The notes under the pieces were generated by a model, which worked only from the letters and a program-made list of their open reading frames with translations, was not told where the DNA came from and searched no databases. The translations under genes and the position numbers were made by a program. Positions 33,997-42,124 of a stretch of DNA of 48,277 nucleotides are shown here, piece after piece. Every line of letters begins with the position of its first letter. The first letter of the stretch is position 1. Origin of the DNA: Chloroflexota bacterium (GTDB lineage: Bacteria; Chloroflexota; Anaerolineae; B4-G1); contig JAAEPW010000018.1 of NCBI GenBank assembly GCA_024232355.1, positions 1-48,277 of the forward strand, in the 5' to 3' direction.

Positions 33997-36900
33997 ATGC
34001 ATTCGACAAAATTCAGTACATTCTGTGACAAAGTTCTGGAAATCGGCTGGCTCTTGGCAGTCGTTATCACTCCGCTCTTTTTTAACGTTTATTCCAGTCG
34101 CGTTTTTGAACCAGACAAGTTGACTACTCTGCGCACAGTTGCCCTCATTATGGCCGCCGTTTGGGTAATCAAATACATTGAGGAGTTGGTCAGTGGACAG
34201 CGTGAGATCGGAGTAACCTGGCGCACGCCATTGGTCTTTCCTACTCTTTTTATGATCATTGTCTATTTTCTCAGTACTGTCCTATCTGTCACCCCCTGGG
34301 TCAGCTTTTTTGGTTCCTACCAACGTTTGCAGGGCACGTATACGACGTTGGCCTACGTTATGGTGTTTCTAATCGTGTTGCAAGGGATGCGCACACGGGA
34401 GCAACTTGAGCGCCTGATCACAGTTATTATTCTCAACAGTCTTCCCATTGCCCTCTATGGTCTCATCCAGCGTAACAAGTTGGACCCCCTGCCTTGGGGT
34501 GGAGACGTAACCCGGCGGGTAGCCTCCAATATGGGGAACGCCATCTTTGTCGCCGCTTATCTGATTATGGTCACACCTCCCACGTTGGCCCGGATCGCGA
34601 ACGCCTTTCGCTCTATCTTGACCGACGAGGAGACCAGTGTAGCAGACATCCCCCGCGCTGCTGCCTACATATTCATCTTGCTCGTTCAGTTGATTGCCAC
34701 TTTTTACACCCAGAGCCGTGGTCCCTTGATGGGGCTTTTGGCCAGCTTGGGAGTATGGGGATTTCTAGGACTGCTGACACTCCAACAAGCCGCCCGACAG
34801 AAACAGCCTTTTCACCGCCAAGAACTTTCAAAAGACCTGGGGCTGGGATTGGCTTTTGGGGTTGGCAGCCTGGTGGCAGCAGCTGCGACCGGGGCACTGC
34901 TCTATTTTGCAAGTGGAGCCTTTGTGGGACCAGAGAGTAGCCTGCCTCAAGGGATCGCCGCGATCGGAGCGGTGTTGGCTCTATTGGGGACTTGGCTGGC
35001 TTTTATCGTCAACCGCCAGGGCTGGCGTTGGCTGTGGATTAGTGCACTAGTAATGGTGGTATTTGCCGCCGTTGGATTCTTTGCCGTCAATCCGGGCGGA
35101 CCGCTCAATGATTGGGCTAGAAATCAATCCTCGTTGCGGCGGGTGACCAATGTTCTCGATTCCAGCGGCGGCACGGGTATGGTCCGTAACCTGATCTGGG
35201 AGGGAGGTGTGGATCTATTCATACCTCACGATCCCATCGAGTATCCACCGACAGAAACATATCCCGAGGGACATTCTGACTCTTTTAATTCTTTACGCCT
35301 CTTTGTAGGGTATGGGCCAGAATCCATGTACGTGGCTTACAATTCTTTCTATCCCCCGCTATTGGGTCACTTTGAGTCGCGCACTGCATCTCCTGACCGT
35401 TCCCACAATGAGACGTTGGACTCGTTGATTATCACCGGTATTTTGGGACTTGTCGCTTATCTCTGGATCTTTGGCAGCGTGTTCTACTATGGCTTGCATT
35501 GGTTGGGTTTCTTGCCATCCGACTGGCGGCGTACGCTCTTTTTTGCCCTGCTGGCCTTAGGGGCAGTCGCTGCCACCGCAGTGGTGGTTCCGATGGTCGG
35601 GTATCAATTCTTTGGTTTGTCCATTCCAATTGGGATGGTTGGTGGGTTGTTTCTCTACATGGTCATCTATGCTTTTTCTGTGTACTGGGATCCAGAACCA
35701 GTGCCAGAGGCTCACCCTTATTCCATTCTATTAATCGGTATTCTATCGGCCGTGGTAGCTCACTTTGTCGAGATCAACTTTGGTATTGCCATTGCCTCCA
35801 CACGCACCACCTTTTGGACATATGCTGGCGCTTTTGTCGTGGCCGGGCTGGGTCTTGTTCGAGAACGAGAGACCAAATCGCTAAGAAAAGAGGGGACCGC
35901 GGGAAATAAAAAATCAACAAACGGGAAACGCAAAAAGCGGCGCAAGGTCGCTCCGCCGCCGCCGGCACAACCAACTCTGCCGGCCTGGTTGTGGTCGACG
36001 CTCGCCGTAGCCATTATTGGCGGATTTGTTCTGGGCACACTCTCCTTTGACTTTGTCACCAACGCCGAACGCATCACGAGTCCCCTGGAAATTGTCTGGC
36101 GCGCGATCACCATCTTGCCAAACAGAAATGCGCCGGATGCCGCGCGGAATGCCTGCCTAGTCCGATGGGACCCGATCAAAGAAGAATGTCAATCGTATGG
36201 TGCACTGCTGATCTTTGGCCTCACCTGGATTATGAGTGCAGTCATCGTCATCTCGGAGATGGCCAAGAGCGGCGCGTTTCGTGAGCGCAAGGGGGACGGA
36301 ACGCTGGCCACAGTTTTGTACATGACGATTTCGCTGACGGTGGGATTTGGGTTTGCCCTGACATTGGCTGGTCGCCAGGCCGCGTTGATGAACATTCAGG
36401 CCCAGACCATGGATGATGTGCTTGGTATCGCCAGCAGTGTCGCTGGTTTTTTGACATCCTATTATGGATTCATCATCTTTGTATTACTTGGCGGTGGATT
36501 CATGCTCTTCTTGGGCGTCCAGCGGCAACCCCGACAGACTGTGCATCCTTGGAGTCTGATCGCACTCCTCGTATTAATGGTACTGGTCAGTGCCATCGTC
36601 GTAGAAACCAACTTGCAACCCATTCAGGCCGACATCATCTACAAACAAGCCGATCCCTATGATCGGCAAAAGCAATGGCAGGTGGCTGTCGAACACTATA
36701 AACGCGCAATTGAACTGGTCCCCAAAGAGGATTTTTACTATTTGTATCTGGGGCGTGCGTATCTGGAGTGGGCTTCATCTCTTAATGATCCCGTGGCGCG
36801 AGACAATATATTGCGTGAAACAGAACAAACGTTGGTCAAGGCCCGTGAGATCAATCCACTCAATACAGACCACAGTGCTAACCTGGCTCGGATGTATCGT

Positions 36901-37590
36901 CGCTGGTCTGACTTTGCCCAGGGAGAGCAAGAGGTGCGCAGTGAACGGCTTTTAGAGTCATCAGAAAATTACGAGATTGCGACCATGCTCAGCCCCCAAA
37001 ACGCCATTCTTTGGAACGAGTGGGCCATGCTCCATATCTACGGTCTGGGTGATCAGGCCGGGTACGAACGCACACTCCAACAATCCCTGGACATTGATGA
37101 CGAGTTTGAGCAAACCTGGTTGATGTGTGGCGACGTCAATTCCCAACAGAGTAACCTGGAAGAGGCGATCATTTGTTATGAAAAAGCACTCGAGCTTAAG
37201 CCTCGTAACGCGCAAGTCTGGATAGCGATGGGAAATGCATATCGCCAGGCGGAACAAATGGAAAAAGCGGTCGATGCGTACAAAGAAGCGCTCGAACTCA
37301 AGCCTCGCAGCGTGCAGTACTGGCGGGTGTTAGCAGACACGTACATTGCAACGCAAGAATGGGATGACGCCATCCAGGCGCTCAACCAAGTCGTCGAGAT
37401 AAAACCAAATGCAAACGACATTTGGAACATTCACCAAGTACTGGCACAATTGTACTTTCAGACCGGTCAACTGGATCAGGCGCTCGTACACGCCCAGACA
37501 GCCCTGGAATCAGCTCCGGAAGATCAACAGAATGCAGTGCAAACTCTGGTGATGCAAATTCAGGCTACAATGGAAACACCACAACCATGA
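33997..37590 (+). CDS. O-antigen polymerase/ligase (Wzy_C) with C-terminal TPR domain
   Basis: 1197 residues, far longer than a usual Wzy or WaaL. About 12 or more hydrophobic segments span residues 15-870. The Wzy_C signature TQSRGPLMGLLASLGVWG lies near 235-252. After a basic cytoplasmic-type stretch (about 625-660, rich in Lys/Arg) more membrane segments follow. The last ~300 residues are tetratricopeptide repeats (AVEHYKRAIELVPKEDFYYL, AIICYEKALELKPRNAQVWI, AVDAYKEALELKPRSVQYW). It probably polymerises repeat units or attaches them to an acceptor outside the membrane. Its stop overlaps the next start by ATGA. Confidence 0.92.
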   Translation: MHSTKFSTFCDKVLEIGWLLAVVITPLFFNVYSSRVFEPDKLTTLRTVALIMAAVWVIKYIEELVSGQREIGVTWRTPLVFPTLFMIIVYFLSTVLSVTPWVSFFGSYQRLQGTYTTLAYVMVFLIVLQGMRTREQLERLITVIILNSLPIALYGLIQRNKLDPLPWGGDVTRRVASNMGNAIFVAAYLIMVTPPTLARIANAFRSILTDEETSVADIPRAAAYIFILLVQLIATFYTQSRGPLMGLLASLGVWGFLGLLTLQQAARQKQPFHRQELSKDLGLGLAFGVGSLVAAAATGALLYFASGAFVGPESSLPQGIAAIGAVLALLGTWLAFIVNRQGWRWLWISALVMVVFAAVGFFAVNPGGPLNDWARNQSSLRRVTNVLDSSGGTGMVRNLIWEGGVDLFIPHDPIEYPPTETYPEGHSDSFNSLRLFVGYGPESMYVAYNSFYPPLLGHFESRTASPDRSHNETLDSLIITGILGLVAYLWIFGSVFYYGLHWLGFLPSDWRRTLFFALLALGAVAATAVVVPMVGYQFFGLSIPIGMVGGLFLYMVIYAFSVYWDPEPVPEAHPYSILLIGILSAVVAHFVEINFGIAIASTRTTFWTYAGAFVVAGLGLVRERETKSLRKEGTAGNKKSTNGKRKKRRKVAPPPPAQPTLPAWLWSTLAVAIIGGFVLGTLSFDFVTNAERITSPLEIVWRAITILPNRNAPDAARNACLVRWDPIKEECQSYGALLIFGLTWIMSAVIVISEMAKSGAFRERKGDGTLATVLYMTISLTVGFGFALTLAGRQAALMNIQAQTMDDVLGIASSVAGFLTSYYGFIIFVLLGGGFMLFLGVQRQPRQTVHPWSLIALLVLMVLVSAIVVETNLQPIQADIIYKQADPYDRQKQWQVAVEHYKRAIELVPKEDFYYLYLGRAYLEWASSLNDPVARDNILRETEQTLVKAREINPLNTDHSANLARMYRRWSDFAQGEQEVRSERLLESSENYEIATMLSPQNAILWNEWAMLHIYGLGDQAGYERTLQQSLDIDDEFEQTWLMCGDVNSQQSNLEEAIICYEKALELKPRNAQVWIAMGNAYRQAEQMEKAVDAYKEALELKPRSVQYWRVLADTYIATQEWDDAIQALNQVVEIKPNANDIWNIHQVLAQLYFQTGQLDQALVHAQTALESAPEDQQNAVQTLVMQIQATMETPQP

Positions 37591-38618
37591 CCGTATATCT
37601 GCTTGCCTTTGCGGGTGCGCTGGTGCTGGCCGTTGGGGTTACTCCTGTAGCACGTTGGCTGGCCCCACGAGTGGGCGTTATGGACCAACCCGAAGCACGC
37701 AAAATTCACATTCGTCCTGTCCCCCGGATGGGAGGTGTGGCGATTTATCTATCCGTCATCGTCGCCGCACTTTTCCTGGGGGAGCGACGCAACTTTAACG
37801 AGTTTGGCGCTATTCTCATTGGCGCTACGGGCGTCTCCTTTATGGGCTTGGTAGATGACCGATGGGGCCTGCGACCACTGGTCAAGATGCTTGGTCAGAT
37901 TTTGGCTGCGTTATTGCTCTATGCCAACGGCATCTATGTGGGCACGTTTCACCATCCGATCCTGGATTTGATCGTGACGGTGTTGTGGGTAGGCTATATC
38001 ACCAATGCGATCAACTTTCTCGATAACATGGATGGGTTGGCCGGCGGGATTTCCGCCATCGCGGCTGCCTTTTTCGCTTTGATGTGCGCGTTTACCGGAC
38101 AATACTTGGTTGGCGCGCTCTCCATCGCCGTGTTGGGGGCCTGTTTGGGCTTTTTGTTCTACAATCTCAACCCGGCCAACATCTTTATGGGAGACTCGGG
38201 ATCCTTGTTCCTTGGATTTACCCTGGCCGCCACCAGTATCAAATTGAGCTTTCCAGAAAACGTCACCTTTGTCACGTGGATGGTGCCGGTATTGGTACTG
38301 GGATTGCCTATTTTCGACACAATGTTGGTCATCATCTCGCGCCTACGGCGGCGGCTGAATCCAGCCACCACGCCCGGCAGGGATCATATCTCACACCGCC
38401 TGACGACCACAGGAATGACCAAACGCGAGGCCGTTCTTACGCTTTACGTCGTCTCATTCATTCTGGGCCTGTTGGCGACCTTTGTCACCCAGGCTTCTGT
38501 CTTGGAGGGCTATATCGTCGGTGGGCTTGTCGCTCTGGTTGGCGTCTATGCCCTATGGCACGTCGAACGCCCGCCATTCTTCAATCACAAAAACACGGAC
38601 AAAGAGGTACACGTATGA
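37587..38618 (+). CDS. MraY/WecA-family polyprenyl-phosphate sugar-1-phosphate transferase
   Basis: 343 residues and about ten membrane segments. GLVDDRWGL (DD motif), NAINFLDNMDGLAGG, NIFMGDSGSLFLGF and LPIFDT are the catalytic loop motifs, and HISHRL the basic loop. It loads the first HexNAc-1-phosphate onto undecaprenyl phosphate. The true start is the ATG in the ATGA overlap; the longer open frame in Wzy is discarded. It also overlaps the next gene by ATGA. Confidence 0.93.
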   Translation: MTVYLLAFAGALVLAVGVTPVARWLAPRVGVMDQPEARKIHIRPVPRMGGVAIYLSVIVAALFLGERRNFNEFGAILIGATGVSFMGLVDDRWGLRPLVKMLGQILAALLLYANGIYVGTFHHPILDLIVTVLWVGYITNAINFLDNMDGLAGGISAIAAAFFALMCAFTGQYLVGALSIAVLGACLGFLFYNLNPANIFMGDSGSLFLGFTLAATSIKLSFPENVTFVTWMVPVLVLGLPIFDTMLVIISRLRRRLNPATTPGRDHISHRLTTTGMTKREAVLTLYVVSFILGLLATFVTQASVLEGYIVGGLVALVGVYALWHVERPPFFNHKNTDKEVHV

Positions 38619-39475
38619 AAGGTGTCATCACTATTGCCGGCTATGGAACGCGCTTTTTACCAGCGTCCAAAGCGATTCCCAAAGAAATGTTCCCCATCGC
38701 CGGGATCCCGTTGATCCAACACCACGTGGAGAGTTTGGTGGCGGCGGGTATTACTGAGATCATCGTCGTCGTGCGCGAGGGGGGCGGAGTCGTCCAACGT
38801 CACTTTTCGCCCACTCCTGCCCTGGAACAGCACCTGGAAAAGTCGGGCAAGCAGCAGGTACTGGAGGATATGCGGCGCATCTCCCAGATGGCCGACATTG
38901 TCTTTGTGCGCCAGCCCGAAACCCTGCCTTACGGCAACGGTTCTCCCGCCCTGGCCGCTCGTCCCTGGTTAACTCCCGGTGAGCCGTTCTACTATATGTT
39001 TGGCGACGACATTATCATTAGTGATGCACCGGTGCCACGACAGATGCTCGATGCATTCAACCAGTTTCAACCTACGGCCATCCTCGCCGTGCAGCGTGTG
39101 CCAGACGAAGAGACCCACCTGTACGGCTGCGTAGAACTGAAACCCGGCTCTGAGAACGAAATGGCGCGCATCATCGAAAAGCCCGCACCGGGTACCGCCC
39201 CATCCAACTGGGTTCAGATCGGTCACTTTGTATTTACGCCTGAACTGTTCGATGTGCTGCAAGGTTCCGAGGTAGGAAAAGGCGGCGAACTTTGGCTGGC
39301 CGACGCCATCGACCGGCTGGCAGCCCATTCATCCGTCATCGCACAACCCATTGACGGCTTGTGGATGGCCGCCGGAGACCCGCTTCGCCAACTAAAGGCG
39401 AACATCGAGCTAGCCCTGCGGCGCGACGACATGCGGGACGACCTGATTGCTTACCTGCGTGCGCTAGAGCCGTAA
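38615..39475 (+). CDS. galU: GalU-like UTP-glucose-1-phosphate uridylyltransferase
   Basis: 286 residues. The nucleotidyltransferase opening GYGTRFLPASKAIPKEMFPI is close to the GalU pattern (GxGTRxLPxTKxxPKEM). FYYMFGDDIII gives the metal site; YGCVELKPG, IIEKPAPG and LWLADAIDRL follow. It makes UDP-glucose from UTP and glucose 1-phosphate for the epimerases and transferases in the locus. ATGA overlap to the WecA-type gene. It is the last gene of the plus-strand polysaccharide cluster. Confidence 0.92.
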   Translation: MKGVITIAGYGTRFLPASKAIPKEMFPIAGIPLIQHHVESLVAAGITEIIVVVREGGGVVQRHFSPTPALEQHLEKSGKQQVLEDMRRISQMADIVFVRQPETLPYGNGSPALAARPWLTPGEPFYYMFGDDIIISDAPVPRQMLDAFNQFQPTAILAVQRVPDEETHLYGCVELKPGSENEMARIIEKPAPGTAPSNWVQIGHFVFTPELFDVLQGSEVGKGGELWLADAIDRLAAHSSVIAQPIDGLWMAAGDPLRQLKANIELALRRDDMRDDLIAYLRALEP

Positions 39476-39510
39476 TCACGTTTTGACAATATCCCTGGCA
39501 CGTCCAATCA

Positions 39511-39519
39511 TGGTATAAT
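39511..39519 (+). promoter_or_regulatory. Extended -10 promoter for the kinase gene
   Basis: TGGTATAAT is TGn plus consensus TATAAT. A TTGACA at 39483-39488 is 25 bp away, too far for a normal -35. About 33 nt before the ATG at 39553. Confidence 0.5.
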
Positions 39520-39552
39520 AGTACCTGAGCATTAAGCAACGCGGGCGAGGTT

Positions 39553-41766
39553 ATGGCATCCGATTCTCTGATTGGTCGTACCATTGGTGTTTACGAGGTC
39601 CTGAGCAAAATCGGCCAGGGCGGCATGGCCGAAGTCTACCAGGGCTTTCATCCGGCCCTGCGCCGTTATGTTGCCATCAAACTGATGGGGCGTTCCCTCC
39701 AAACCGACGATAAAGTCTCCCAACGCTTCCAACGAGAAGCCCAGGCCATCGCATCCCTGCGCCACCCTAACGTCGTCCAGGTCTTTGACTTTGGCGCTTT
39801 CGAGGGCGGCCACTACTTGGTGATGGAGTACGTGGAGGGAACCGACCTGCGCGGCGAGATCGACCACCGACACGAAGAGGGCCGGAGCTTTTCTCCCAAC
39901 GAAATCCTGGACATCCTGGAGCAAGTAGCCAGCGGGCTTGATTACGCCCACTGGCGGGGCATCGTCCACCGCGACGTCAAACCGGGCAACATCCTCCTAA
40001 CCACCGACGGCCAGGCGATCCTGACAGACTTTGGCCTGGCCATGCTCCGCGACCGGGTCAGCCAGGTCTCTATCGGCCACACTTTTGGCACACCGGCCTA
40101 CATCGCGCCGGAGCAGGCAATGGACTCGCGCACCGCCGTCCCCCAATCCGACATTTACTCCCTGGGAGGATTGCTCTACGAGATCACGACCGGACGACTG
40201 CCCTTTGACGCCGAGTCTCCCATCAGCCTGGCCCTCAAACACATCAGTGAGGAACCCACGCCGCCCCGCCAACACGCGCCGCACCTGCCCCAAGCCGTCG
40301 AGGCCGTCATTCTGCGGGCACTGGCCAAGGACCCCGTCGACCGGTTCCCCACCGCCCAGGAAATGGTGGACGCGTTGCGCCAGGCGTGGGCGCAGGACGA
40401 AGTCGAGTCCGAAGAGACTGTGCTGTCTCTCGCATCATTGCCGGGCGGCCCGCCGCCCCCGCCACCTCCGCCAGTTGACCAACCATCTCCGATTTCTCAA
40501 CCTGTGGAAGAACCTGTGCTCACCGAAGTTATCTCGTCTCGCTCACAGCCCCCGTCTCGGGGGCATCTCTCCGGGGACGAAACGTTGAGCCAAGATGAAC
40601 CCCCGCCCACCGAAAAACGACGAAACTGGCTCCTATGGGCGGGGCTGCCCATTCTCTTTCTGATCATTTTGATCGCTTTCCTGGCTGGCAAGCAAAGAGG
40701 CGTGCCCGTTGCCGTCGCCTCGGTCACGCCTTCGCCTACGTCTCCTGCACCCATCGCCACCAAGCCTCCAACCCCGACGGAGACGCAGCCCCCCACCCCG
40801 ACTCTGTCCCCCACGTCCGAGGTAACAGCGACGACCGCAGCCACCGTTTTATCCAGCTCGCCCGTGCCTTCTCCAACCAACACACCTACACCGACGCCGA
40901 CCGAGACCCCCACACCGACACCCTCGCCCACTCCTACGCCCCTCCCCACCGACACTCCCACGCCCACTCTAACCCCGACGCTGGCTCCCGGAGAGGCCAC
41001 GACACGCCCTGTGGATGGTATGACAATGCACTTTGTCCCCGGCGGCCCTTTCCTGATGGGCGCAGCCGACGACACCGACGCTTTCTCGCGCGAGGAACCA
41101 CAGCACGAGGTCATCCTCAGCCCCTTTTGGATGGACGAGACCGAAGTGAGCAACGACCAATACCGCCGCTGCGTCGACGCGGGCATCTGCACCGAACCCG
41201 CCAATTACGCCACCAACGACGTTACCCCTTACGACGACCCGGCGCAGGGAGACTATCCCGTCATTTACATCACCTGGACGCAGGCCGACGCCTACTGCGG
41301 GTGGCTGGCCGACGAAACCGGGTGGAACATCAGCCTGCCCAGCGAGGCCCAGTGGGAAAAAACGGCTTCGTGGATTCCTGGCGACGATCTCAAACGACGC
41401 TATCCCTGGGGAGACGAAGAGCCTGACTCGGCGCGCCTCAACTATCTGGGCAGCGGTCGAGGCCGCCCCGTTGCCGTCGGCAGTTATCCCACAGGCGCCA
41501 GCCCCTACGGCGTCCTGGATATGGCCGGCAACGTTTGGGAGTGGGTGGGCGACTGGTACGCCTCCGACTATTACGACACGCCCAACCTGCCCGCCGACCC
41601 CACCGGTCCCGCCCAGGGGACCAACAAAATTATGCGCGGCGGCTCTTGCGGCTATGGAGCACGGTACGTCCGTGCCACCCACCGCGAGGTGGCGGGCGAT
41701 TTTGAAAAGGCCAAGGGAGACGCCCTGGGCTTTCGGTGCACCGTCAACCAAGAGCAACTACCCTGA
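39553..41766 (+). CDS. Membrane Ser/Thr protein kinase with extracellular FGE-like domain
   Basis: 737 residues. Residues 15-275 are an intact Hanks-type kinase: glycine loop [11 protein letters not shown], Lys43 in AIKLM, Glu62, HRDVKPGN (D141), DFG (D159) and PAYIAPEQ. A single membrane helix is at 358-378. Residues 390-480 are a Pro/Thr-rich stalk. Residues 488-733 are a formylglycine-generating-enzyme/sulfatase-modifying-type (C-type-lectin fold) domain: [29 protein letters not shown] and MRGGSCGYG. It is probably a surface sensor that phosphorylates cytoplasmic targets. The FGE-type domain is more likely ligand-binding than catalytic. Confidence 0.93.
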   Translation: MASDSLIGRTIGVYEVLSKIGQGGMAEVYQGFHPALRRYVAIKLMGRSLQTDDKVSQRFQREAQAIASLRHPNVVQVFDFGAFEGGHYLVMEYVEGTDLRGEIDHRHEEGRSFSPNEILDILEQVASGLDYAHWRGIVHRDVKPGNILLTTDGQAILTDFGLAMLRDRVSQVSIGHTFGTPAYIAPEQAMDSRTAVPQSDIYSLGGLLYEITTGRLPFDAESPISLALKHISEEPTPPRQHAPHLPQAVEAVILRALAKDPVDRFPTAQEMVDALRQAWAQDEVESEETVLSLASLPGGPPPPPPPPVDQPSPISQPVEEPVLTEVISSRSQPPSRGHLSGDETLSQDEPPPTEKRRNWLLWAGLPILFLIILIAFLAGKQRGVPVAVASVTPSPTSPAPIATKPPTPTETQPPTPTLSPTSEVTATTAATVLSSSPVPSPTNTPTPTPTETPTPTPSPTPTPLPTDTPTPTLTPTLAPGEATTRPVDGMTMHFVPGGPFLMGAADDTDAFSREEPQHEVILSPFWMDETEVSNDQYRRCVDAGICTEPANYATNDVTPYDDPAQGDYPVIYITWTQADAYCGWLADETGWNISLPSEAQWEKTASWIPGDDLKRRYPWGDEEPDSARLNYLGSGRGRPVAVGSYPTGASPYGVLDMAGNVWEWVGDWYASDYYDTPNLPADPTGPAQGTNKIMRGGSCGYGARYVRATHREVAGDFEKAKGDALGFRCTVNQEQLP
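40724..40985 (+). repeat. Pro/Thr codon repeat encoding the stalk
   Basis: A low-complexity run of mostly CCN and ACN codons encodes the [22 protein letters not shown] linker between membrane helix and FGE-like domain. Such runs vary in length by slippage and are likely disordered and surface-exposed. Confidence 0.7.
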
Positions 41767-41811
41767 CAGAATCGCGTATGTATCATCTCAATAATCCGGC
41801 GCAATTGTACT

Positions 41812-41866
41812 GTAGCCGCGATTTCCATATCGCGCCAGCCCGGCGAGGTATGGAAACCTCGGCTAC
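41812..41866. repeat. Three-stem palindromic intergenic repeat
   Basis: Outer arms GTAGCCG (41812-41818) and CGGCTAC (41860-41866) enclose two hairpins: CGCGAT-ttccat-ATCGCG (41817-41834) and CGAGGT-atggaa-ACCTCG (41844-41861). The two loops are complementary. It can fold as a three-way junction on either strand. There is no T-tract. Confidence 0.6.
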
Positions 41867-41911
41867 GTTGCCCCGACTTTTTGACAAGATGCGGAAACCT
41901 ACTAATGAATA

Positions 41912-42122
41912 GGGTGCAGATACTCTCAATTACCAGTAGGAAATTTCGAGGGATTTGCGTCTGTCATGTCAATTTCTCGTGTGAATTTCTGCCAATGGCG
42001 GGACAAAACGCACGAATTTCTCGAATTTGGGGCGAATTTCCGCAAGCAATCAAGATAAACCACATTTCTAGACGGTTTTTTTTGCAGAACACCGGTTCTG
42101 GTAATTAGGAGTATCTGCACCC
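41912..42122. mobile_element. MITE-like element with 25-bp inverted ends and 9-bp target duplication
   Basis: 211 bp. Ends are GGGTGCAGATACTC... and the inverted ...GAGTATCTGCACCC; the 25-bp arms (41912-41936 and 42098-42122) differ at two positions. It is flanked by the direct repeat TAATGAATA (41903-41911 and 42123-42131). No transposase is encoded. The interior is A+T-rich with repeated GAATTTC-type motifs and a run of eight T. A 9-bp duplication fits several IS families including IS4-type; the parent element is not known. Confidence 0.85.
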
Positions 42123-42124
42123 TA

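Noticed and set aside
39483..39519. TTGACA with TATAAT as a normal promoter
   Set aside because: Spacing is 25 bp; only the extended -10 is accepted.
40497..41757. Long minus-strand frames opposite the kinase stalk and FGE domain
   Set aside because: They are reflections of the repeated CCN/ACN codons; the plus frame has intact kinase and FGE motifs.
39553..41766. Active formylglycine-generating enzyme for sulfatase maturation
   Set aside because: Many kinase-linked FGE-fold domains are non-catalytic and no sulfatase gene is in the window; the role is left as binding or sensing.
41881..42108. Possible 75-residue protein within the MITE
   Set aside because: It spans the inverted end of the element, has no homology-type motif or ribosome site, and is too short for a transposase.
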